Part shown: positions 56,000-64,000 of the stretch, one piece after another
Position numbering within the stretch: the first letter of the stretch is position 1
Layout: each line of letters opens with the position of its first letter
Origin: Siphonodentalium dalli
Taxonomy: Eukaryota > Mollusca > Scaphopoda > Gadilida > Siphonodentaliidae
NCBI GenBank assembly: GCA_032622095.1
Contig: CP136061.1
Span: 44,027,797 to 44,091,796 of the forward strand
Length of the DNA stretch: 64,000 nucleotides
Direction of reading: 5' to 3'
Position numbers and translations under genes: made by a program
The notes under the pieces: model-generated
Seen by the model: only the letters and a program-made list of their open reading frames with translations
The model's database searches: none
What the model was told of the DNA's origin: nothing

Positions 56000-56560
56000 A
56001 CACATTGACCACAAAACAAGATGGTCGCCATCCCGAAATATAAGATAATGTAAGTATATTGCTGCTAAATACATATTGATTGGGTATTTCTCAATAACTT
56101 TTGTATCTGTAAAGGTATGTTCGTGGAACTGGGTGCAGTTAGATATTGGACTTGCGAATTGAAAACACTTCCCAGTCTACCAGTGTCATGAGACCGTGAC
56201 CACATGAGGGTCACGAGACCGTGACCACATGATCACAAAACAAGATGGCCGCCACACAAAAATATAAGGAAAATGCATTATTTTTCAATAACTTTTATAT
56301 CTGCAGAGATATTTTGACGACATTTGGTATGTAAGTTGGTGTTAGTATTGAGAACCGAAAACAAGTCAGTATATTTCTGCTAAATAAATATTTTATTGGG
56401 TATTTCACAATAACTTTTGTATATGCAGAGGTATATTCCTGAAACTTGGTATGCAGGTAGGTATTGGTCTCTGTGGAATGGAAAACATTTCCCATAACAG
56501 GAGGGTCACGTGACCGCGACCACTTAATTACAAAACAAGATGGCCGACATCCAGAAATAT
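56000..56560. repeat. Three diverged 'acaaaacaagatgg' repeats
   Basis: ACAAAACAAGATGG occurs at about 56012, 56234 and 56532, and TCAATAACTTTTRTATCTGC-like blocks at about 56090, 56285 and 56408. Several GTCACGTGACCGCGACCA-type palindromic blocks accompany them. Non-coding. Confidence 0.55.
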
Positions 56561-57551
56561 AAAACAAATAATCCGGGAGTTACTCGATCGTTACAAAATT
56601 GATTTCACCACGTACAGTGTTTTCACAGAATAATATAAAGTTACTTCCCATGGATTGATGTTACGGAACGAAGATGTCAGGATTCGACTCAAGTCGCGAT
56701 CGGCAGTGAAAGAGTTAAGCATGAAACTGGCGATAAGTTGTTATCAGAGTACGTTATACGTGTGATAGTTACGTTACGCACACGGTGTTCCCCTATCGTA
56801 TTGTGATAATGACACATGTCAATAGGTGGCGCCCCAATCGTGAGGAAACTTCCTTAATTTGCAGCAGGTATTCGTTTGTGATAACAATTGTGTATTTTAA
56901 TTTGGAAAGTTCCCCAATCAATAGCGTAAATATAGCGACTGTATTTGACAGAAAAGGCCACTGTTATTGACTCTCAGTTGCTATACATTAAAAAACGACA
57001 AATGCACATGCCCTTTCAATCGTAGTAGTCTATTTTTCCCATTTTAAACGACATCCGCAAATACGTAATAACGCTAACCTACTGCAAATGTTTTACATGA
57101 CACCTGTCAATATATTTGGGCTGAATTCATCTGATGTGGTGTGATTCCTCGAAATAAACAACAAAACCATCGTTACTTCGAAATGTAGTTTGGGCTAACT
57201 TTTACACAAATCCTCCACAGTTTTTAGGCCGGCACACACAGCAGTCAAATTCTCATAGTTAATTACAAACCCTTTGGGTGAAATGAGAATAAATCATTGC
57301 ATTGACCAGACGGAAGCGATCACAAAGAAATTCCTAAATCATGAACGCGTGGAACATGATATAAGTGGTTGTGTCATGTCACACCACGTGTGTTTTGCGG
57401 GATGACTGGACATTAAAGTTTGTACAAAGTAGACACGAGTCTTTCCTCGTCTCCATATCTATTCACACAGAAAGAGTTAGAACCCTGGAATTCAGGCTAA
57501 ACATATCTTTCACTGTTTTCTCTTTTTGAATACGTGTGAAGGTTTTATAAT
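56561..57551. other. No recognisable feature
   Basis: No reverse transcriptase motif of the downstream DIRS-type element could be read here, so the element appears to be cut off at its RNase H domain. Confidence 0.4.
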
Positions 57552-57961
57552 CATACCAAGACTGGTTTCAAAATGAGTGGCCCTCTGAAATTGTAGAACT
57601 TAAGAAAAATTCATGGTCTATGGCCTACATGGAACTTTATCCTATTTGTACTGCAGCTATTCTATGGGGCCATTTGTGGTCAAACAAACGGGTTATCTTT
57701 ATATGTGATAATGAAGCTGTTGTTCACATACTCCAGAAAGGCCGATCAAAAATTGCAGTCATTATGTCTCTTGTACGTCGATTAACTTTATGTGCTTTAA
57801 AATGTAATTTCATGTTTTCATCTTCTTATATCACTTCCAAGGCGAACAAAATTTCTGACTGTTTGTCCCGTTGTCGATTTCAGGATTTCAGAATATTGGC
57901 ACCAGAGGCAGACCGGTTCCCATTCCCTTGCCCTACTCATTCGGAGTTGGTGCATCTTTAA
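57552..57961 (+). pseudogene. DIRS/Ngaro-type RNase H domain
   Basis: Open after the TAA at 57549, reading DWFQNEWPSEIVELKKNSWS, then MELYPICTAAILWG, VIFICDNEAVVHILQKGRSK and NKISDCLSRCRFQDFR. The E of MELYP, the D of CDN and the D of ISDCLSR fit RNase H active-site positions as arranged in tyrosine-recombinase retrotransposons. The first aspartate and the whole reverse transcriptase are missing upstream. The frame overlaps the recombinase frame by 90 bases, as is common in this group. Confidence 0.75.
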
Positions 57962-58937
57962 ACAGCATAGCTAACAACATGTGGTTGCAGTCGGTCAGTC
58001 GATCCACTTTAAAGCAATATGAAAGCGGCATAAAATGCTTAAATAAATTTGCATCTGCACTCGGAATCAGTATTCATCAACCTCATGGTCTACCACATTT
58101 GAATGAAAGCCTTCTACTTCAATTTGTCGCTCATTGCAGTGCCCATTTCAATTTGACCTACTCCACAATCAAGTTGTACCTAGCTGGCATCCGCTTCTTC
58201 TAGAACAACATAATGGCAAGCCCTGGCCCAAGCTGTCTGGAATCCTGAAAGCTATCAAAAGACAGCATCGGATCTGCACCCGTATTCGCTTGCCAATTAC
58301 ATTTGACATTTTACAGAAATTATGTGCTCAGCTGGATAAAATTCCATTTGCAGCCCCAACTTGCTTTATGATGAAAAAAGCGCTTGCAGTTGGTTTTTTC
58401 GGATTTCTGCGTTGTGGTGAATTTACTGTTCGCAACAGTTTGGATTATTCAAACTTTATAGCAATCAAGGATGTGGCCATTGAGCCTGATGAAAAGGAAG
58501 CTTCAATCCTCTTAAAGCAGTCAAAAACCGACCCTTTTCGAAAAGGTGTCAGAGTGCATTACTTCTGTACATGTACATCTAGTATTTGTTCCGTGCGACT
58601 GTTGTCACTTTACTTGAAATTCCGCTACAATTCTGGAGCTAAATTGGATGATCCATTATTTGTTACCGACAATGCCAAAGTGTTGTACAGGCACCACTTT
58701 ATTTCAAAACTGAAACAACTTCTTACACTTTGCGGTATACCGGCTAACATGTACTCAGGCCACTCCTTGCGTTCAGGTGCAGCTACTACGGCATGCGCAG
58801 CCCGTCTTGAAGACCACCTCATTAAAACTCTCGGCCGATGGGAATCGGACTGCTATAGAAGATACATTCATACTCCTAGAGCAGTTATCAGGGAAGCTCA
58901 TAATTCCATGGTCAGGTCCTATGGACCTACCCGTTAA
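57871..58937 (+). pseudogene. DIRS/Ngaro-type tyrosine recombinase, one frameshift
   Basis: The N-terminal core-binding part is in one frame (57871-58203: STLKQYESGIKCLNKFA, TYSTIKLYLAGIRFF) and the catalytic domain in another (to 58937), with a one-base shift at about 58200. The catalytic part shows FLRCGEFT (first arginine), LLKQSKTDPFRKG (lysine block), GHSLRSGAATTA (H-x-x-R), GRWESDCYRRYI (W in place of the second histidine, and the tyrosine nucleophile). The enzyme would integrate a circular cDNA by recombination, without an integrase-type target duplication. Everything after the shift is open, so the lesion may be recent or a sequencing error. Confidence 0.85.
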
Positions 58938-59177
58938 TTAAGGAATATCACCTTATATTCCAATGTCATTAATTAGCCTTCAAAGCTTCCTACATTCATA
59001 ATGCACTCCAATAATTTTGTATTGCATATTTATATATAGGTTCATACTAGTATATAACCAATATCGAATTTATTTCAATTTTATTTCAGTTATTCAGGGT
59101 AGTAATATAAATGTGTGCTCCTGGTGGTGGGTGACCCCTTCTTTGGGGCTCTCCGCTGGTACCCAGCTCCGATTGGG
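58938..59177. other. Untranslated region of the recombinase element
   Basis: Sequence between the recombinase stop and the first long direct repeat. It contains GGGGCTCTCCGCTGGTACC, loosely echoed near 60828. Confidence 0.45.
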
Positions 59178-60161
59178 TATTCTCGCTTTGCGATATGGCC
59201 CCCAAATTCAGGATCTCATTTAGGGCTCAATTAGAAATCATAATGCCTCAATGCTTCTTTGGGGCTTCCTTATATCAATCTTCTATCGAATAAATAAGTT
59301 CGAAATTAAGTAAAGGTAAATGGGTACCAGAACATGAGAGCCTCATATATCCCAAATACAATTTAGCATGTGTATGCGTCGGTTCCCAATCAGGGATTCT
59401 GATTTTTAGGGAAGTGCATACTCATTCTAATCAGGTACAGCCTCACGGGCATGTATCACATGAATAATCATTTGATCAAGTAGATCACAGATTCTATTAA
59501 TATAATAGCCAAGATATACCAAAAATTGTGCCAATAGTGAACTTGGTCAAGAACAATGGGGGTTCTTGATTTATACCATATTTAAAGTGATCCAACCATT
59601 CTATTTGTTTAAATCCTTCAATACAGTATTCTTAGACTTACATGTACATATAGGTACAGTACTGGTGTGGGATACCAGACATTACCAGCAGTTAACAATT
59701 CTATTCCCCACAGTGGTCCTTACATCATGTAGGACGCACACATAATCTAATCTCAATTTGTGAGACGCATCTACTTCATACAACCAGAATTAATAACAAC
59801 CATCTCTTAAAGCAGATGGTCATCTTTCTGTCAAGTCTAGTTACTTTATCAAACTCCATCTAGACCTTCCTCAGAAAAGGATTACTCATCAGATTTATCA
59901 AATAGAATGGTTTGAGGATCACTGAAATTCTTATACTATCTTATATATGTTTTCATATATTCACCAATTAATACATATTGATTGATCTAGTCAATGGGCC
60001 ATATGTATACATGTATATATTCATGATTGTTTTTGTTTTAAATTTTAATGGCTATTACATGTTTTTTGAAAATTACTGTCAAATGTTTTGTTATTCAAAT
60101 AAATGCATGTCAAGGTTAAAGATTTTCTAGAAGCTAACCATATCCCTCTGATGGTTTATAA
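59178..60161. repeat. Split direct repeat B1
   Basis: TATTCTCGCTTTGCGA at 59178 through GATGGTTTATAA at 60161 is repeated at 61621-62570 with a handful of differences, for example GTAGAAAAGG for CTCAGAAAAGG. B1 has about 45 extra bases near 59200-59240. In PAT/Ngaro-type elements the order A1-ORFs-B1-A2-B2 is diagnostic; here B1-A2-B2 follows the recombinase. Confidence 0.85.
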
Positions 60162-60208
60162 ATGCTCGAGAAAGGTCTCATATCTTTCTCAGGGTTTATA
60201 AACCATCA
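60149..60208. repeat. Hairpin at the B1/A2 junction
   Basis: TGATGGTTTATAAA (60149-60162) is exactly reverse-complemented at 60195-60208, and GAGAAAG inside it pairs with CTTTCTC. It marks the point where the B repeat ends and is a plausible recombination or transcription landmark of the element. Confidence 0.65.
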
Positions 60209-61620
60209 AGAGTAGCAACAAAGTCAGCACAAATCACGTTTATTTAGAGCCCCCCCCCCTTTGTTTCTGGACGTGATGGTCCTATCAGCTAACTTCTAGC
60301 ACAAGTCTCATTACCGTAGTTCAAACCAATGAAGAAACTATAATCACCATTAACATATTTCACCGGCATTATCAAAAACCATGCTGGCATGTTATTGTTT
60401 ACATTCGTCAAGTCTCGCAGACCACGTTAATCTCGTCGTAAACGAGAACTCAGTATAAGCACAATAATCATACCAAATTAATTTGAACCTATGCCAACGA
60501 GACTAGCTATTTTCTCCGTAGTTTCTCCCGCTTTTTGGCATTCCTTTGTTCTTGGAATAAACCAATGAGAATGTCTGACAATTCCAAGAATATAATTTTG
60601 TCCAATAGAAATAATTAGAAATCTACTACCTCGGAAAAAACTATTGAAGTTCCGGAGTAAACATTTCACTTCGATGAAATAGCTTCTCGAAAACAATAGC
60701 ATTCAATATTATTATCGCAATTCAAACAAATTACGCTAATACAAGCAAATTATTACGCTTTAAAAAATATTTGTATTACCCACCCCCATCCCCTGCTAAC
60801 CACCACCAGGAAGCACACCATTTATGGGGCTCTCGGCTCTGGTACCTTTGCCTCATCATCAACTCGCACTCCCCCTCTTTTCCTTATCTACCGGATGACC
60901 AGACTCCACCAGGGCCTTCTACGGGGTCATTAACAAAATTCTCACACCATGCGTCCTCTCCGATAATCGTATTCCAGATTTCAGATACACGTACAGAATC
61001 AATTCATTAAGCTTCAGAGGAACTGATGCTGAGGTGAAGCCTCTCGTAGTCCTCTTCAGGCCCCTCAACGATAAATGCCTTAGGTTCAGCTCTTTATCAA
61101 ACAAACAAAAAAGCACGAGGCCGAGGTGTTGCATCCTCCCGGTCCTTTCTCCATCTATCATTTATAAGCGCCATAGGACATGAAGCTGAGGTGTTGCATC
61201 CTCCTTGTCCTTTCCCCTATTATTGACGTACTCTCCATAGGACATGAAGCTGAGGTGTTGCATCCTCCTTGTCCTTTCCCCTATTATTGACGTAGTCTCC
61301 ATAGGACATGAAGCTGAGGTGTTGCATCCTCCTTGTCCTTCCCCTGTTATTGACGTGCATGTAGGCTCCATACGACATGAAGCTGAGGTGTCGCATCCTC
61401 CTTGTCCTTTCCACTATCATTGACGCACATGTAAGCTCCATAGGACATGACGCTGAGGTGTTGCATCCTCCTTGTCCTAACCCGCATTTGCAGTGGCATA
61501 GTATCTCATATATTTGCAGCACCTGATTTGTCAGGACATTAAGCTTAGGTTTGGCATCCTCCCTGTCCTAACATACATTGGGAATTAAGCACAATATGAT
61601 ATAGGCATTAAATGGTATGG
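60209..61620. mobile_element. A2 segment of the split-repeat element
   Basis: Segment between the two B repeats. Non-coding as far as I can see. It has a poly-C tract near 60250 and a tandem array at 61100-61580. Confidence 0.6.
61107..61580. repeat. 64-70-bp tandem array, about seven copies
   Basis: CCATAGGACATGAAGCTGAG followed by GTGTTGCATCCTCCTTGTCC starts at 61171, 61235, 61299, 61368 and 61438, with diverged copies before and after. Periods are 64, 64, 69 and 70. A short frame repeated on the minus strand is a by-product. Confidence 0.85.
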
Positions 61621-62570
61621 TATTCTCGCTTTGCGAGATGGCCCCATCATAATGCCTCAATGCTTCTTTGGGGCTTCCTTATATCAATCTTCTATCGAAT
61701 AAATAAGTTCGAAATTAAGTAAAGGTAAATGGGTACCAGAACATGAGAGCCTCATATATCCCAAATACAATTTAGCATGTGTATGCGTCGGTTCCCAATC
61801 AGGGATTCTGATTTTTAGGGAAGTGCATACTCATTCTAATCAGGTACAGCCTCATGGGCATGTATCACATGAATAATCATTTGATCAAGTAGATCACAGA
61901 TTCTATTAATATAATAGCCAAGATATACCAAAAATTGTGCCAATAGTGAACTTGGTCAAGAACAATGGGGGTTCTTGATTTATACCATATTTAAAGTGAT
62001 CCAACCATTCTATTTGTTTAAATCCTTCAATACAGTATTCTTAGACTTACATGTACATATAGGTACAGTACTGGTGTGGGATACCAGACATTACCAGCAG
62101 TTAACAATTCTATTCCCCACAGTGGTCCTTACATCATGTAGGACGCACACATAATCTAATCTCAATGTGTGAGACGCATCTACTTCATACAACCATAATT
62201 AATAACAACCATCTCTTAAAGCCGATGGTCATCTTTCTGTCAAGTCTAGTTACTTTATCAAACTCCATCTAGACCTTCCGTAGAAAAGGATTACTCATCA
62301 GATTTATCAAATAGAATGGTTTGAGGATCACTGAAATTCTTATACTATCTTATATATGTTTTCATATATTCACCAATTAATACATATTGATTGATCTAGT
62401 CAATGGGCCATATGTATACATGTATATATTCATGATTGTTTTTGTTTTAAATTTTAATGGCTATCACATGTTTTTTGAAAATTACTGTCAAATGTTTTGT
62501 TATTCAAATAAATGCATGTCAAGGTTAAAGATTTTCTAGAAGCTAACCATATCCCTCTGATGGTTTATAA
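61621..62570. repeat. Split direct repeat B2
   Basis: Near-identical copy of B1, ending GATGGTTTATAA at 62570, the presumed 3' end of the element. Confidence 0.85.
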
Positions 62571-62880
62571 AACCAAGAAACATGTGGTACCCATGAAAAT
62601 CAAGCAAACACTAATTTCAACACAAAATAAACATACATGTCCTGAATTGAATAAAATATATAAAAAGTTCCAGAAGGTTTCAGGGTTATTTTCAAAGGCT
62701 CTCAAGTACTCATAGACTGTATAATAGCTCAAATATGCACCCTCTTCAAAGGAATTGGCATGCAATAACATATAAAATCTTTAATACACAAAATATGTGA
62801 GATAAGTTAACAGGAATATTCAGTTATCCAGGCAAAACAAATCCAGAATTAGCAAAATGGGTAGGCCCTTCGTGTTAGAA
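62571..62880. other. No recognisable feature
   Basis: AT-rich sequence beyond the presumed element end; no gene was recognised. Confidence 0.4.
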
Positions 62881-62951
62881 TACCCCAATCCTAACCCTAG
62901 CCATAGCCCTATAACCCTAGCCACAACCATAACCCTAGCCATAACCCTAAT
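62881..62951. repeat. Degenerate CCCTAA/CCCTAGCCATAA tract
   Basis: Contains AATCCTAACCCTAGCC, CCCTATAACCCTAGCC, CATAACCCTAGCC and ATAACCCTAATAC. It resembles the metazoan telomere unit TTAGGG on the other strand, interrupted by GCCA. Short and imperfect, so an interstitial repeat and not a chromosome end. Confidence 0.65.
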
Positions 62952-63266
62952 ACATATGGAGAATGGAGGGGAGTGTGGTTTCGTGTATTCGTACATGAAG
63001 GATATACCCAAAAATGGTATGGTCTTACTTTACTTTAATAATATTTTATTGTAAATTCAATTACAACGGAATAGGGGTACAAGTTTTAACAACATACAAT
63101 GTACCCGCTCCCAAAATACAATAAATATTAGTTTAAACAAGATGACAGAGACTATATACATGATGAGGTTGCATAAATTTGGCCAACAAAAAGGAAAGTT
63201 TGTGTAAATAGTGTGTAATAGTCCAGTTTTGTGTTGTGTATACTTCGAGCGTTTTGCCGGCCATAT
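62952..63266. other. No recognisable feature
   Basis: AT-rich sequence; nothing was recognised. Confidence 0.4.
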
Positions 63267-63344
63267 ATATATATATATCTCCCTCTCCCCTCCCATCCAC
63301 CTCCCCCTCTCTCTCTCTCACACACACTCTCTCTCTCTCTTTCC
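63264..63344. repeat. TA and CT/CA-rich simple repeats
   Basis: A TA run, then CTCCCTCTCCCCTCC, then CTCTCTCTCTC, CACACACA and CTCTCTCTCTC. Confidence 0.9.
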
Positions 63345-63429
63345 ATGGAAATAAAAATTGAGAATAGTGGTCGTTGTTTATTTATAACTGGTATAAATAT
63401 GTTATGTGTTGCATTAGTTCGATTCGTAG

Positions 63430-63900
63430 CTTTAAAGATACGGGCGGCGTTGGTGGTGGGTATGCTGTTAAAATATTCAGCTCCGTCCAAAACCGTCATA
63501 AACAGAAAGAATAGTAAAATATAGACAGACATTGTTCTTATACCAATCAGAAATATGGCATAAACAGTATGTTATTGTCAAATGTTTTTCCTTTGTTATG
63601 TAAACCGGGCTCTTGTTTAGATTCGGATAAAGAGCGTTATTTGTTACCGTTTTCCTGATATGGAAATAATAAAGAGCGTTTATATCATTTGTGTGTGATT
63701 GATTAACCAATATAATTGCGCTGTTGTATGTAAACAGAAGCAAAACTTCTGTAACACGAGAATGTTCTTGTTTACGTACACCATCGTACGTCTTGACGAC
63801 AATATACTTTTTATGCATTGATTATGTTTGGCATATGAATAAAACTAAAAATATTTTAATGTTCCTTCCGTTGGTGGCTTATTGAACAAATATGAATATT
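63430..63900. repeat. Interspersed repeat, copy 2 (first copy at 21570)
   Basis: Same block order as 21690-22215: AAGATACGGGCGGCGTTGG, ATATGGCATAAACAGTATGT, GTAAACAGAAGCAAAACTTC, GTTTACGTACACCATCGTAC. It lacks the 44-bp duplication present in the first copy. Confidence 0.6.
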
Positions 63901-64000
63901 TCTGCAACAAACGCCACCCGTGCCTTTAATGTAGTCAATCAGTGGAGGCATTTATTCATTCAATATTGTCTTTTTCTGCATTCTGTATAAAAGACTCGGT

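Noticed and set aside
61162-61522. Minus-strand repetitive frames (about 70-100 codons)
   Set aside because: They are translations of the 64-70-bp tandem array and change with unit length.
62881-62951. Chromosome end
   Set aside because: Only about 70 bp, imperfect, and followed by more than 1 kb of ordinary sequence.

Overview
The window is AT-rich eukaryotic nuclear DNA with genes in pieces (GT/AG introns), no operons and no ribosome-binding-site architecture. The mixture of repeat types suggests a marine invertebrate, most likely a bivalve mollusc: non-LTR elements with an SGNH-hydrolase ORF1 and a PHD-bearing ORF2, a DIRS/Ngaro-type tyrosine-recombinase element, Helitron-like elements with internal tandem repeats, a P-element-like transposase and a PIF1-like helicase. 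The species assignment is inference; no single-copy host marker gene was recognised. No rRNA, tRNA or CRISPR array was recognised by eye.

Layout. 1-8.1 kb: intergenic DNA with hairpins, then a PIF1-like helicase on the minus strand (a large C-terminal exon at 2.6-4.4 kb and a Walker A exon at 7.16-7.26 kb). The gap between these exons holds an opposite-strand P-element/THAP9-like transposase remnant and a TTAA-flanked palindromic MITE. 8.1-22.2 kb: almost entirely repeats: a 1.2 kb inverted-repeat element, a 573-bp repeat interrupted twice (once by an element with six 161-bp tandem units), 195-bp and 190-bp arrays, and an 885-bp unit present three times. 22.2-30.4 kb: a LINE fragment, a GC-rich element, a Helitron-type 3' end behind a 129-bp array, and TIR pairs. 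30.4-38.8 kb: a foldback element and a recent 3,867-bp tandem duplication carrying an L1/Tx1-like LINE relic and an unknown ORF. The duplication ends inside an exon of a MULE-like transposase at 38.8-39.4 kb.

41.2-55.9 kb: a large nested structure. A palindrome of about 3.3 kb is followed by an inverted repeat (arms at 45.31-47.86 and 52.24-55.64 kb) that encloses a degenerate CR1-like LINE with SGNH domain, 2A-like motif, PHD finger, endonuclease and truncated reverse transcriptase. Each arm carries exons of a gene I do not recognise and of a zinc-finger (PHD-like) gene, with different lesions in the two arms. The right arm has a 622-bp Helitron-type insertion whose empty site is preserved in the left arm. 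57.5-62.6 kb: the RNase H and tyrosine-recombinase end of a DIRS/Ngaro-type retrotransposon followed by split direct repeats. 62.6-64 kb: degenerate telomere-like and CT-rich repeats and a second copy of a repeat seen at 21.6 kb.

Almost every coding region is a mobile-element gene, most of them broken. The window reads as a transposon graveyard with several recent insertions and duplications, not as a set of cooperating host genes. Coordinates of repeats are from manual reading; most boundaries are good to a few bases where stated exactly and to tens of bases where described as approximate.
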